Origin: Psychroserpens luteus
Lineage (GTDB): Bacteria > Bacteroidota > Bacteroidia > Flavobacteriales > Flavobacteriaceae
Assembly: GCF_015319355.1 (NCBI RefSeq)
Contig: NZ_JADILU010000006.1
Span: forward strand, 186,001-250,000
Length of the DNA stretch: 64,000 bases
Reading direction: 5' to 3'
Below are positions 43,232 to 52,882 of the stretch, in pieces (the stretch's first letter is position 1; the number at the start of each line of letters is the position of its first letter). The notes under the pieces are model-generated. The model had not been told where the DNA came from. It was given only the letters and a program-made list of their open reading frames with translations, and did no database searches. The translations under genes and the position numbers were made by a program.

Positions 43232-44242
43232 ATGAAGCTACTCAGAAAAATACTTTTTCCAATCGTTCCTGTTTATTATATCGTGACTTGGTTGCGAAAT
43301 AAATTCTATGATTTGGGTTGGAAACCTTCTAAATCCTACACTATTCCTATAGTATGTGTTGGTAATTTGAGTACAGGTGGTACTGGAAAAACACCAACCA
43401 TTGAGTATTTGATACGACTCTTGAAAGATGAATTTAAAGTCGCAACATTAAGTCGTGGCTATAAACGAGAAACTAAGGGGTTTATTCTTGCAGACGATCA
43501 TGCTACTGCGACATCGATAGGAGATGAGCCTTATCAATTTTATAGTAAATTTAAAGATGTTACAGTGAGTGTTGATGCAAATAGGCAAAATGGGATTGAG
43601 CAACTCTTAAAATTAAAACTACCAGATGTTATTCTTTTAGATGACGCTTTTCAGCATAGAAAAGTTAAAGCGAGTTATAGTATATTATTGACTAGTTACA
43701 GTAATTTATATTGCGATGATATCGTTTTGCCTACTGGAAATCTTAGAGAGCCAAGATCTGGTGCTAAACGAGCAAATGTTATATTGGTAACAAAATGTCC
43801 TTTGAGTTTATCGTCTTCGGAAAAAGAAAGTATTAAGAAAAAGCTTCAACCTTTGACAGAGCAGAAGGTTTATTTTAGTTCGATTTCATATTCTGAAACT
43901 ATTTTCAGTGCAAATGAAACATCAACATTTAAACAATTTGATGGTAGAAAAATAACAGTGGTTACTGGTATTGCTAATCCGTTGCCATTTTTAGAATATT
44001 TAAAATCTAAATCGATAGATTTTGAACATCTAAACTTTAAAGATCATCATGAGTTTTCTACTTCAGAAATAGAACAATTTAAGCAAAAGGAAATCATTCT
44101 AACTACAGAAAAGGATTATGTGAGATTGCAGGATGATTTTAAATCTGAGCCTTCGCAATTATGGTATTTGCCAATTTCATTTAAAATTGATAATAATGAA
44201 GCATTTGATGCTCAAATAGAATCACATATCAATAACTTTTGA
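43232..44242 (+). CDS. lpxK: Tetraacyldisaccharide 4'-kinase
   Basis: LpxK phosphorylates the 4' position of the lipid A disaccharide at the inner face of the cytoplasmic membrane. The 336-residue product starts with an amphipathic membrane helix (LLRKILFPIVPVYYIVTWL). The P-loop GNLSTGGTGKTPT, TLSRGYKRETKGF, the catalytic-site VILLDDAFQHRKVK and EPRSGAKRANVILVTK follow. It is of typical length. The ATG at 43232 is chosen over 43154, which would add 26 residues without family support. It converges with the frameshifted kinase gene, 3 bp apart. Confidence 0.95.
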   Translation: MKLLRKILFPIVPVYYIVTWLRNKFYDLGWKPSKSYTIPIVCVGNLSTGGTGKTPTIEYLIRLLKDEFKVATLSRGYKRETKGFILADDHATATSIGDEPYQFYSKFKDVTVSVDANRQNGIEQLLKLKLPDVILLDDAFQHRKVKASYSILLTSYSNLYCDDIVLPTGNLREPRSGAKRANVILVTKCPLSLSSSEKESIKKKLQPLTEQKVYFSSISYSETIFSANETSTFKQFDGRKITVVTGIANPLPFLEYLKSKSIDFEHLNFKDHHEFSTSEIEQFKQKEIILTTEKDYVRLQDDFKSEPSQLWYLPISFKIDNNEAFDAQIESHINNF

Positions 44243-44245
44243 TTT

Positions 44246-46478
44246 TTAAAAAGTAGCAGTTGAGTTTTGACTAGCTGCTAATACTTCATATAGTTTTTTC
44301 TCAAAGTCTTCTTGCTTAAACGGTTTTGATATGATATCATCAAATCCAGCTTCATCAAATTCATGCATTTTATCTTCTAATGTTACAGCAGTAAGTGCAA
44401 AAATAGTGAGTTCTTTATCGAAAGTTCTAATGATTTTTGTGGCTTCGAGACCACTAATTCCTGGCATATGAATATCCATTAAAACAATATTGTAGCTATT
44501 TTCTTTAACTTTTTCTACAGCTGCTTCACCATTATCTACAATATCACATTGTAGGTTCATCTTATTAAGAATTTTTTTGGTGATCATTTGATTGATCTTA
44601 TTGTCCTCGACAATCAAGATTTTAATGTTGCTAATGTCCAATTTACTAATGTTTTTAGAATAGTCTTCTTTTACAATTTTAACAGTTTCTGGAGCGTAGG
44701 TTAATGGGATTTCAAAAAAGAATGTTGTTCCTTTTCCAAGTTCACTTTTTAAGTAGATTTTTCCTTTTAATATTTCAATAAGACCTTTAACGATAGATAG
44801 ACCTAAGCCAGTACCACCATATTTTCTATTGATTTGTATCGAGCCTTGGGAGAAGCTCTCAAACATGTTATCTTGTTTTTCTTTAGAGATACCAATACCA
44901 TTATCTTCAATTTCAAAGCGAAGAATATGGTCGTCTCCTTTATTTTCTATACTATAAACTCTAACCCAAATATCACCATCTTTTGTAAATTTAATTGAGT
45001 TACCAATTAAATTTATAAGGATTTGAGAGATTTTAAGGTTATCACCAATAAAGGTTTCTGGTATGTCTTTTTGAAATTCATAATGCATCTTGGTATTGTT
45101 TTCCAATGCCGAATTATTTAAAGCAGAACATACATTTTCAACCTTAGTTTTAAGATTAAAAAGTATAGGGTCTAATTCTACTTTATTCGCTTCAATTTTA
45201 TTGATTTGAAGGATGTCATTAATAAACGTTAATAAGTAGTCGCCAGAGAATTTTAAAGACTTTAAGTGTGGTATTTGTTTCTCACTTGGTTCTTCTTCTA
45301 ATAGCATGTTTGTTAAACCTGTAACTGCATATAAGGGTGTTCTTAATTCGTGAGTTACAGTAGATAAAAAGTTTGCTTTGGTTTTTGATGCTAATTCTGC
45401 TCTTTTCATTGCTTCAATTAAATCATCATTTTTCTCCTGAAGCATGTTATTAGATTTGAGTCTAATATTATTATTTTTGTAAAGTGCTAAAGTAAGTAGG
45501 GATAAAATCGTGATTAAAGCGATACTTAGTATTGTAGTGATTTTGGCTAAATTACTATCAGATTCTTGCTTTTTAACTTGATCTTGTAAATCCTTAAATT
45601 TTGCAGCATTGTAGGCTTGAGTGTAATCTGTTTGTGTTGTAGGTGAGATGTTTGCGCGCTCAATAACCAATATTGAATCTGAAATCTTTGAATGTTTTTC
45701 AAGATAGCTGTGAGCTTTTTCAAAATCTTTTGTCTTAGTGTAAATGTCACTTAAGTTTAAATAAGCTTTATCAATATTATCTATTTGATTGTTTGATTTG
45801 GCAATATCTAAACCTTCAAGTGCAGATTTTATTGCTTGATCATTACTACCTAGATGAGCTAAAGCTTTACTGTTGTAAATTAAAGCTCTAGACAAGATTT
45901 GAGATTGATCATTCTTTTTAGCTAAAACAATTGTTTTTTCAAATAATGATTTTGCTGTTTTATATTCTCCTAATTTAAGATATACTTTCCCCTCATTGAG
46001 TGTGATTTCGGGAATTTTATAGCTTAAATCATTTTCTTCAAAAAGGTTTTTTTGCAGAGTGTAAATATTCTAAGGCATCTTTGTACTCTTCTCTTCCAGC
46101 ATGAAGTGCACCTTTTATACTATAAGTAATCGCTAGATTTTTATTATCTTCTATTTCTCTTTGAATCTCAGCAGCTTTTATAAGTGATGCCAGAGATTTG
46201 TCAAATTCATTAATGGTAAATTGTAATTCACCAATTTTGGCTAGAATAATACCTTGACTTTTTTTGTCTTTATTGTTAACAGCAAGCTCTAAAGCTTTTT
46301 TGAGATTCTCTTTTGCGTTGAAATAATTACCTCTATTTATGTCAAATTCAGATTGTTTTATTTTATTTTCTATGCGAAGTTTTAACACGTCAATATCTTC
46401 TATATCATCATTTTGCGCAATTATTGCGCAAGAAAATAATAAGAAAAAAGCAAGTATGGAATATTTGGTAGGGGACAT
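44246..46478 (-). pseudogene. TPR hybrid histidine kinase, interrupted by a single-base frameshift
   Basis: Two frames make one protein of about 743 codons when one base is removed from a run of seven T (plus strand, 46047-46053; A on the coding strand). The first part has a signal peptide (ILAFFLLFSCAIIAQ) and TPR repeats. After the shift, reading continues as NLFEENDLSYKIPEITLNEG into further TPRs. A membrane helix (ITTILSIALITILSLL), a HisKA domain (VTHELRTPLYAVTGL), a HATPase domain (NLIGNSIKFTKDG, GTGLGLSIVKGL) and a receiver (NIVLMDIHMPGISGLE) follow. As written, the first frame stops at codon 146 (AKKPF). It may be inactive, a phase-variable tract or a sequencing error. Confidence 0.85.
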
Positions 46479-46498
46479 ATTAAACCACTTTATTTGGA

Positions 46499-46506
46499 CA
46501 AATATA
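46499..46506 (-). promoter_or_regulatory. Promoter of the hybrid kinase gene (-7 box TATATTTG)
   Basis: The complement reads TATATTTG, 20 bp before the ATG at 46478. The box lies between the gap stop codon and the kinase start, so the kinase gene is transcribed separately from gap-lipA. Confidence 0.6.
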
Positions 46507-46528
46507 AATATTTATTCGATAAACCACA

Positions 46529-47524
46529 CTATTTCATCGATAAATTGCATATCAAATCAAGGACTCTACTAGAATATCCAGTTTCATTATCATACCAGCC
46601 AACAATTTTAACCATGTTACCTATGACAGATGTCATTTGAGAATCAAAAATGCAAGAGTGTGGGTTGCCAACAATATCAATAGATACAATTGGGTCTTCA
46701 GTATATTCAAGAATATGTTTTAAGTGCATATTAGCAGCTTCTTTAAAAGCGTTGTTGATCTCTTCTATGGTCACTGTTTTTTCAACATTAAATGTAATGT
46801 CAGTTAATGAACCATTTGCAACAGGAACTCTTATGCCACATCCACCAATAACATTTGATAATTCAGGGAAGATTTTCGTGAGCGCTTTTGCAGCTCCAGT
46901 TGTTGTTGGTACTATAGATTGACCTGCAGCTCTAGCACGTCGTAAATCTTTATGTGGCTGGTCATGTAAACTTTGATCTGTTGTATAGGAATGTATCGTT
47001 GTGATATAAGCCTGTTTCACACCACATAACTCTTTTATTACAGAAATCATTGGTGCAGCATTGTTTGTTGTACACGATGCATTAGATATAATTAATTCCG
47101 TACCATCAATATCTTTATCATTAACGCCTAGAACGACAGTTTTAATATCGTCTCCAATAGGTGGAACAGATAGAATAACTCTTTTAGCTCCATTGGTAAT
47201 GTGATGTTTTAGTTCTTCGGAAGTTTTAAACTTTCCGGTAGCTTCAACAACAAAATCTACATCAAAAGGAGTCCAGTCAATTAAACTTGGATGATTATGA
47301 TTGAGAAGTTTGATGGATCTACCGTTAAGGATGATAGTATCTTCCGAAGAAGAGATCTCATGTTTTGAAACACCATGAATGCTATCGTATTTTAATAAAT
47401 GACTAAGCGTTCTAGCATCTGCGAGATCATTTATAGCAACAACCTGCATGTCATTTCTATCTTGAATTAGTCTAAAAACACGACGACCAATACGTCCAAA
47501 TCCATTTATAGCAATGCGAATCAT
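46529..47524 (-). CDS. gap: Glyceraldehyde-3-phosphate dehydrogenase, type I
   Basis: The 331-residue enzyme oxidises glyceraldehyde 3-phosphate to 1,3-bisphosphoglycerate with NAD(P). The nucleotide fold GFGRIGRRVFRLI, the catalytic Cys in SNASCTTNNAAPM and the phosphate-binding STTTGAAKAL-like VPTTTGAAKALT are seen. WYDNETGYSSRV closes the C-terminus. In place of the usual TTNCLAP after the catalytic Cys it has TTNNAAP, so the second conserved Cys is missing. It overlaps the lipA stop codon by one base (TAATG) and is probably cotranscribed with it. Bacteroidota often have a second GAPDH. Confidence 0.96.
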   Translation of the reverse strand: MIRIAINGFGRIGRRVFRLIQDRNDMQVVAINDLADARTLSHLLKYDSIHGVSKHEISSSEDTIILNGRSIKLLNHNHPSLIDWTPFDVDFVVEATGKFKTSEELKHHITNGAKRVILSVPPIGDDIKTVVLGVNDKDIDGTELIISNASCTTNNAAPMISVIKELCGVKQAYITTIHSYTTDQSLHDQPHKDLRRARAAGQSIVPTTTGAAKALTKIFPELSNVIGGCGIRVPVANGSLTDITFNVEKTVTIEEINNAFKEAANMHLKHILEYTEDPIVSIDIVGNPHSCIFDSQMTSVIGNMVKIVGWYDNETGYSSRVLDLICNLSMK

Positions 47525-48402
47525 TAATTGATATGTTTTTGAGCTTTGTACGAAGATCTTACTAAAGCACTACTTTCTACATGACGAAATCCTAAATCAA
47601 GTCCAATTTCTTTATACTCTTCGAATTGATCTGGTTGGATAAAAAGTTTTACTGGTAAATGTTTTTTTGAAGGTTGTAAATATTGTCCAATAGTAACTAC
47701 ATCAACATCATTTGCTCTTAAATCGTGGAGTGTTTCTATGACTTCTTCGCGAGTTTCACCTAAACCTAACATAATGCCAGATTTTGTACGCCTTTGTCCT
47801 TGTTGCTTTAAATATTTAAGCACACCAAGACTTTTATCATATTTAGCTTGTATGCGAACTTCACGGGTTAAACGTCTTACGGTTTCAATATTATGAGATA
47901 CGACTTCTGGAGCAACATCAATAATTCTATCAATATGTTGTTCTATACCTTGAAAGTCTGGGATTAGAGTTTCTAGTGTAGTTTCAGGATTCATACGTCT
48001 CACTGCTTTTACAGTTTCGCTCCACATGATGCTCCCCATATCCTTGAGGTCATCTCTATCAACACTAGTTAAAACTGCGTGTTTGATACTCATGATTTTT
48101 ATTGAGCGAGCCACCTTTTCTGGTTCATCCCAATCTACAGTTTCTGGACGTCCTGTTTTAACACCACAAAATCCGCAAGAACGTGTACACACATTCCCTA
48201 AAATCATAAATGTAGCAGTACCTTCTCCCCAACATTCACCCATATTTGGGCAACTACCAGAAGTGCAAATGGTATTTAATTTGTACTTATCGACAAGTCC
48301 TCTTAATTCTGTATATTTTTTTCCTGTAGGTAATTTGACACGCAACCATTTTGGTTTTGGTTGACGTTCAATAACAGGTTTTGATGCGGTTTTTGTATCC
48401 AT
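47524..48402 (-). CDS. lipA: Lipoyl synthase
   Basis: This radical SAM enzyme inserts two sulfurs into octanoyl groups on lipoate-dependent enzymes. The 292-residue protein carries both cluster motifs: the auxiliary [12 protein letters not shown] (Cx4Cx5C) and the radical [11 protein letters not shown] (Cx3Cx2C). The C-terminal serine ligand RSSY is present. Other conserved parts are [14 protein letters not shown] and [12 protein letters not shown]-like [15 protein letters not shown]. It has its own -7 box at 48422 and leads into gap. Confidence 0.97.
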   Translation of the reverse strand: MDTKTASKPVIERQPKPKWLRVKLPTGKKYTELRGLVDKYKLNTICTSGSCPNMGECWGEGTATFMILGNVCTRSCGFCGVKTGRPETVDWDEPEKVARSIKIMSIKHAVLTSVDRDDLKDMGSIMWSETVKAVRRMNPETTLETLIPDFQGIEQHIDRIIDVAPEVVSHNIETVRRLTREVRIQAKYDKSLGVLKYLKQQGQRRTKSGIMLGLGETREEVIETLHDLRANDVDVVTIGQYLQPSKKHLPVKLFIQPDQFEEYKEIGLDLGFRHVESSALVRSSYKAQKHIN

Positions 48403-48421
48403 CTATATATTTTATAGATGA

Positions 48422-48429
48422 CAAAGATA
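48422..48429 (-). promoter_or_regulatory. lipA promoter (-7 box TATCTTTG)
   Basis: The complement reads TATCTTTG, 19 bp before the lipA ATG at 48402. It separates lipA from the sigma factor gene upstream. Confidence 0.6.
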
Positions 48430-48508
48430 CGAAGTATAAAGTTAATTTGGTGTAGATAGGATTGTGAGATATTAGATGTTAAAAATCTATTCACCTATTT
48501 TTTTTAGA

Positions 48509-49066
48509 CTAAAATTCATTGTCTTTTTTAATAATCTCTGCTAACAATTTTTTTGCACGTAAAAGTTTAACTTTCACATTATTCATAGGCTCTTTTAAAT
48601 GTTCTGAAATTTCTTTGTAGCTTAATTCTTGAAAATATCTTAAGTTGATGACTTCCTGGTAATGAGGTTTTAATTTTTTGATGTCTCTAAGTAGTTTTGC
48701 CAGATTTTGTTCTGTAATAATTTTGTCTTCTGGAGTAGGTGACTCATCAATAATTGAAAAGTAGTCATTATTATCATCAGAATTTGAGTGACTAGTAATG
48801 CTCGATTTTTGTTTTCTAACTAAATCAATATGAATATTCTTTGATATGGTAACCAGCCATGTAGAAAACTCATAATTGTCATTATAAGTGTCTATTTTGT
48901 CAAATGCTTTTGAGAAGGTTTGAATGGTGATGTCTTCTGCATCATTTTCATTCTCAGTACGTTTTAATTGAAACCCATAAACTGTATTCCAAAACTTGTC
49001 TAGCAGGAAATTAAAAGCGATTTGATCATTTTGTTTTGCTTTTTCTATCGCGTTTTTTACTTCCAA
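48509..49066 (-). CDS. RNA polymerase sigma factor, sigma-70 family (ECF type)
   Basis: The 185-residue protein has region 2 (DAEDITIQTFSKAFDKIDTY, YEFSTWLVTISKNIHID) and region 4 (HYQEVINLRYFQELSYKEIS, MNNVKVKLLRAKKLL). The start is a TTG at 49066 that lies 10 bp inside the end of the glycosyltransferase gene; no ATG start fits. This suggests translational coupling. No anti-sigma gene is adjacent. Targets are unknown. Confidence 0.92.
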   Translation of the reverse strand: MEVKNAIEKAKQNDQIAFNFLLDKFWNTVYGFQLKRTENENDAEDITIQTFSKAFDKIDTYNDNYEFSTWLVTISKNIHIDLVRKQKSSITSHSNSDDNNDYFSIIDESPTPEDKIITEQNLAKLLRDIKKLKPHYQEVINLRYFQELSYKEISEHLKEPMNNVKVKLLRAKKLLAEIIKKDNEF

Positions 49067-50169
49067 TGGTTTGGTTTTGATGAGAGATTTTTTATAAATA
49101 TAAAGAATTGAATAATAATTAAAAATAATTCTAAGATTGGAGTGAAAATGATCAAGCTTTTTTCGTCAAGTTTTGCAGATATGGAATAAAGTGTTGTGTA
49201 TTGAATGATAAATCGTAACAATACCAATCCCAAAACTAATTGCCACTGATATAAGTAAATTAATAGAAGGATAGCCAAAACCCAAAATAGTAATTGAGAA
49301 CAATAGAATAAAGAGAGTAAGACTTTATGTTTTAGTTTATAGTGAGAAGCAGTGCTCACATGTCTTCTTTTTTGTAGAAACCAAGATTTAAATGTTTTCT
49401 TCGGAATAGACTCTGTAAAACTACCTTTTGAAATACAAATTGCTGTGTTTTTTGGCGTTGCCATTTGATTTACGAATAAATCATCGTCACCAGATTTGAT
49501 TTTCATATGACTCATGAAACCATTTGCTTCAAAAAAAAGTTCTTTTTTGTAGGCTAAATTTCTACCTACAGCCATATATGGTAATCCAATAGTTGTATAT
49601 GAAAAATACTGCACTGCAGTCATAAAGGTTTCAAACCTAATAAGTAGATTGAGGAAAGATCCTTTGATTTTTTGATAAGGTCCATAACCTATAATAAGTG
49701 CTTTTTCTGTGTCAAACCTCGCACTCATTTCGCTTATCCAATGTTTAGTCATTGGTTTGCAATCTGCATCTGTGAATAATAAGGTATTATATTTTGCAGC
49801 TTTAATACCTAATGTAAGCGCATATTTTTTGTTACCCCAAAATTTTTCTACAGGCTGGACATTAACAATTTTTATGTTTTCATAGTCTTTTTTGAAAGCT
49901 TCCATGACTTTCAAAGTTTTGTCAGAAGAGTTGTCGTTTATTAAAACAATTTCAAAATTTGGATAAGACTGAGATACTATAAAAGGTAAGTTTGTTCTTA
50001 AATTTTCTGCTTCATTTTTTGCACATATGATGACAGAAACAGGTGGATTGGAATTAGAAACTTTTTTTTGTTTTATTGCAGCAAATTTTCCGAAGATAAA
50101 GCCATAGAAAATAACTTGTACGAAAACAACTGCAATAAAAAAATAGAAGAGTACCTCAAAAATGAACAT
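49057..50169 (-). CDS. Family 2 glycosyltransferase, membrane-bound
   Basis: The 370-residue protein has an N-terminal membrane helix (LFYFFIAVVFVQVIFYGFI), then a GT-A domain (PVSVIICAKNEAENL, IVLINDNSSDKT, TLLFTDADCKPMTKHWI as the DxD-like site, SGDDDLFVNQM, QKRRHVSTASHYK as the QxxRW-like motif). Two to three C-terminal helices (LLFWVLAILLLIYLY) follow. It would transfer a sugar from a nucleotide donor at the membrane; the product is unknown. It is 6 bp from a small Cys-rich protein gene and shares its promoter. Confidence 0.92.
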   Translation of the reverse strand: MFIFEVLFYFFIAVVFVQVIFYGFIFGKFAAIKQKKVSNSNPPVSVIICAKNEAENLRTNLPFIVSQSYPNFEIVLINDNSSDKTLKVMEAFKKDYENIKIVNVQPVEKFWGNKKYALTLGIKAAKYNTLLFTDADCKPMTKHWISEMSARFDTEKALIIGYGPYQKIKGSFLNLLIRFETFMTAVQYFSYTTIGLPYMAVGRNLAYKKELFFEANGFMSHMKIKSGDDDLFVNQMATPKNTAICISKGSFTESIPKKTFKSWFLQKRRHVSTASHYKLKHKVLLSLFYCSQLLFWVLAILLLIYLYQWQLVLGLVLLRFIIQYTTLYSISAKLDEKSLIIFTPILELFLIIIQFFIFIKNLSSKPNHWK

Positions 50170-50175
50170 TAACTA

Positions 50176-50379
50176 TTACGAGTGTTGAGGTTCGTCACAG
50201 TTTTCAAATTGGTCTGGAGATTTTCCGCAGAAACCACAAGCTTCACCTTCTTGATTAAGCATAGGGTTTTGGCTAGCACAAGTGCCAGCAAATTTACCGT
50301 CTTTTTTAGCCCAAATTTTAATAGCAATTCCTGCCACACCTAAACCTAAAAGAAGTAATGTAATTAATAAGAGTTTCAT
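50176..50379 (-). CDS. Small Cys-rich membrane protein
   Basis: The 67-residue protein has one N-terminal membrane helix (LLLITLLLLGLGVAGIAI) and a short extracytoplasmic part with four Cys, in GTCAS, GEACGFCGKSP and ENCDEP. This is the layout of a small Bacteroidota family often annotated only as a membrane or secreted protein. The Cys pattern (CxxC plus two) may bind a metal or form disulfides. It precedes the glycosyltransferase gene. Function unknown. Confidence 0.82.
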   Translation of the reverse strand: MKLLLITLLLLGLGVAGIAIKIWAKKDGKFAGTCASQNPMLNQEGEACGFCGKSPDQFENCDEPQHS

Positions 50380-50398
50380 CTGTGTTTAATTATTTGTG

Positions 50399-50406
50399 CA
50401 AAGATA
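50399..50406 (-). promoter_or_regulatory. Promoter of the small Cys-rich/glycosyltransferase/sigma operon (-7 box TATCTTTG)
   Basis: The complement reads TATCTTTG, 19 bp before the ATG at 50379. The three genes downstream overlap or are only a few bases apart, so this is their likely common promoter. Confidence 0.6.
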
Positions 50407-50538
50407 AATATTTTGAATGTTATTAAGTAGTTTATTTAGTGAGTAATTGATAGCTTAAATATTGAATGTGACTTTTAAAGTTGTTTAAGGGTCTTATGGG
50501 TAATGAATTAAATTATTAACTAATTAATATTATTTATT

Positions 50539-51225
50539 ATGAAAAAATTATTAGCAGAGTTCTTCGGAACATTTTGGCTTGTATTTGGAGGTTGTGGTAG
50601 TGCTGTTTTTGCTGCTGCTTTTCCAGAATTAGGAATTGGATTTGCAGGTGTTGCATTAGCATTTGGTTTAACAGTATTAACAATGGCATTTGCTGTTGGG
50701 CATATTTCAGGTGGTCACTTTAATCCAGCTGTTTCATTAGGATTATGGGCAGCAGGAAAGTTTCCTGCAAAAGATTTGATTGGTTATATTATAGTTCAAG
50801 TTGTTGGTGCTTGTGTAGCTGCAGGAGCATTATATTTGATTTTATCTGGAAAATCTGGTTTTGTTGATATTGGAGGTTTTGCTTCTAATGGTTATGGTGA
50901 GTTATCTCCAGGTGGTTATAGTATGACATCTGTTTTAGTAGCAGAGTTTTTATTAACTATGTTTTTCTTGTTAATTATTTTAGGAAGTACTAATGTTAGA
51001 GCACCTAAAGGGTTTGCTCCAATTGCTATTGGTCTTGGTTTAACATTAATACATTTAATTAGTATTCCAATTTCTAATACATCTGTTAATCCTGCTCGTT
51101 CAACTAGTCAAGCTCTTTTTGCTGGTGGAGAATTTACTGCGCAGTTATGGTTGTTTTGGTTAGCTCCAATTGCAGGTGCTATTGTAGCAGGACTTATCCA
51201 TAAAGCATTTTTTGATAAAGAATAA
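50539..51225 (+). CDS. aqpZ: Aquaporin Z
   Basis: The 228-residue protein has six membrane helices and both NPA half-helices ([25 protein letters not shown]). The N-terminal [19 protein letters not shown] is typical of AqpZ. Selectivity-filter residues by position (Phe in the first helix, the Arg after NPA in NPARS) fit a water channel rather than a glycerol facilitator. It acts in the inner membrane in osmotic balance. Downstream is a strong bidirectional terminator. Confidence 0.95.
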   Translation: MKKLLAEFFGTFWLVFGGCGSAVFAAAFPELGIGFAGVALAFGLTVLTMAFAVGHISGGHFNPAVSLGLWAAGKFPAKDLIGYIIVQVVGACVAAGALYLILSGKSGFVDIGGFASNGYGELSPGGYSMTSVLVAEFLLTMFFLLIILGSTNVRAPKGFAPIAIGLGLTLIHLISIPISNTSVNPARSTSQALFAGGEFTAQLWLFWLAPIAGAIVAGLIHKAFFDKE

Positions 51226-51244
51226 ATTATAATATTTTACACAC

Positions 51245-51288
51245 AAAAAAAAGCCACTTTTGATCATTCAAAAGTGGCTTTTTTTTAA
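51245..51288. terminator. Bidirectional terminator between aqpZ and the anti-sigma gene
   Basis: An A-run and AGCCACTTTTGA pair with TCAAAAGTGGCT and a T-run across loop TCAT, giving a stem of about 19 bp. It serves two convergent genes. Confidence 0.93.
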
Positions 51289-51298
51289 ATAATTATTG

Positions 51299-52102
51299 TT
51301 AATTATTTTTAGTTTTTAATTCTATCTCAGCTACAGCTTCATCATCACTAGCATTTGCTTCACTGTTTTTCTTAGATACAATTCTTAGACTTAAACCAAG
51401 CGCATTTTCCATATATGGTAGATTTTGCATCTTCTTATCTGAAGGGTCTAATATACCTAGACTAACAAACTTATCTTCAATTTGAGCATAAACCTCAACA
51501 AACTCACCTTTTTCTAAATGAGGTAAAGACACCACATCAATCATAGATGTTTTTTCTACTGCATTAATGTAAGCAACAGTTTTTAAGTTTTTTGCACGTG
51601 CATTTCCTCTTAAAACATATTTCTCAGTTTCAGGATTGTTAAGTTTCAAGAACTGACGCATCACATCATCAAGTTTTTGATTATTAACATCAATATCACT
51701 TCTTAAGTCAAAAATTTCATCTACAACAACTTGATTTTCTTTAAGTAATTCTTGATTTTGCTCATACATCATATATGAAGTGCCAGCAAAAAGTAGCGCT
51801 ACGATACTTGCAGCAATACTGTACCAAGGTGTTTTACGATGAGAAGTCTCCATTTTAATTACAGGAGTTTCGTCTTCCTTAATTTCATTTAGTATGTTAT
51901 CTAAGATGAATTTAGGAGCTTCTACCGCATCAGCTTTAGCTAGTGTTTCAAGATGGCTTTGTAATCTTAAATACTCGCTTTCCACTTCTGGATAGGTTTC
52001 AATGTAATGTTCTACTTTCAGACTTTCTGAAGCAGAAGTTTCATCTAGTATATACTTGTCAAGTAAACCAGATTGAAAAAAGGTATGTAATTTTTTTTCC
52101 AT
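51299..52102 (-). CDS. Anti-sigma factor, RskA type
   Basis: The 267-residue protein has an N-terminal anti-sigma domain (SGLLDKYILDETSASESLKV, HLETLAKADAVEAP), a membrane helix (WYSIAASIVALLFAGTSYMM), a coiled stretch (VVDEIFDLRSDIDVNNQKLD) and a periplasmic RskA/DUF-like domain (YINAVEKTSMIDVVSLP, YAQIEDKFVSLGIL). It would hold the adjacent sigma factor at the membrane. It starts 2 bp after the sigma gene stop, the usual pairing. No HxxxCxxC zinc motif is present. Confidence 0.9.
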   Translation of the reverse strand: MEKKLHTFFQSGLLDKYILDETSASESLKVEHYIETYPEVESEYLRLQSHLETLAKADAVEAPKFILDNILNEIKEDETPVIKMETSHRKTPWYSIAASIVALLFAGTSYMMYEQNQELLKENQVVVDEIFDLRSDIDVNNQKLDDVMRQFLKLNNPETEKYVLRGNARAKNLKTVAYINAVEKTSMIDVVSLPHLEKGEFVEVYAQIEDKFVSLGILDPSDKKMQNLPYMENALGLSLRIVSKKNSEANASDDEAVAEIELKTKNN

Positions 52103-52104
52103 TT

Positions 52105-52644
52105 TTAATTTGTTTCTGGATTGTAAACCTTTTTAAGTTCTCGCAATCCAATTTTTAATCTAGACTTAATAGTACCTAACGGAATGTCTAGTTCTTCACT
52201 AGCTTCTTGTTGGGTCATCCCTTCAAAAAACAATGCTTTTAAAACTATTTGATACTTATCATCTAAACGCGCAACATGGTCTTTTAAATCTAATACATCT
52301 TGATTTAAATTGACTGTTGGTAAGATATATACGTTTGATTTATCGATTTGGACTTCTTTTTCAAATCTATTATTAAAACTCCTTAATTTATCAATTGCAG
52401 TGTTTTTTGCAATCCGGTATAGCCAGGTGAATAATTTTGCTTTTTTAGAATCATATTTTTTGGCGTTTTTCCAAACTTTGACAAATGTTTCTTGAAGTGC
52501 ATCTTGAGCTATTTCCTCATTTATTGTCACTTTTAGAATAACACCATAGAGACTGTCTGAATAATTTTCATAAAGAAGATTAAGTGCTTTTTTATCACCT
52601 TTTGCAAGTAATTCTACTATTTGTTGTTCTAAAGGAGTGCTCAA
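52105..52644 (-). CDS. ECF-type RNA polymerase sigma factor
   Basis: The 179-residue sigma factor has region 2 (YENYSDSLYGVILKVT, QDALQETFVKVWKNAKKYD, LFTWLYRIAKNTAIDKLR) and region 4 (KYQIVLKALFFEGMTQQEAS, PLGTIKSRLKIGLRELKKV). The start is a TTG at 52644. It resembles SigK-type factors paired with RskA proteins, and the anti-sigma gene follows at once. The regulon is unknown. The 236 bp upstream of the gene hold no full TAnnTTTG box, so a self-recognised promoter of a different form is possible. Confidence 0.92.
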   Translation of the reverse strand: MSTPLEQQIVELLAKGDKKALNLLYENYSDSLYGVILKVTINEEIAQDALQETFVKVWKNAKKYDSKKAKLFTWLYRIAKNTAIDKLRSFNNRFEKEVQIDKSNVYILPTVNLNQDVLDLKDHVARLDDKYQIVLKALFFEGMTQQEASEELDIPLGTIKSRLKIGLRELKKVYNPETN

Positions 52645-52856
52645 AAAATTAGAATTTAAAATATATTAAAAAAATGAATTTTAAAACGTCCAAAATTAAA
52701 TTTCAATCGTATATAATTATAAGACAGTAAAATTAGTGAAATAATACTAAAACAAAATTTAATCCATTATCATATAATTTCTATGGAATAGAAAGTTTTT
52801 CTTCATATAAGAAAATTGATTAATAGCATTTTCAAGATTATTCTATAGTAAATATT

Positions 52857-52882
52857 AGCCTCATTAAATTGAGGCTTTTTTT
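52857..52882. terminator. Short hairpin after murB
   Basis: AGCCTCA and TGAGGCT form a 7-bp stem with a 6-nt loop, with T residues on the plus strand. It overlaps the murB stop codon. The T-run suits rightward rather than leftward transcripts, so its role is unclear. Confidence 0.5.
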
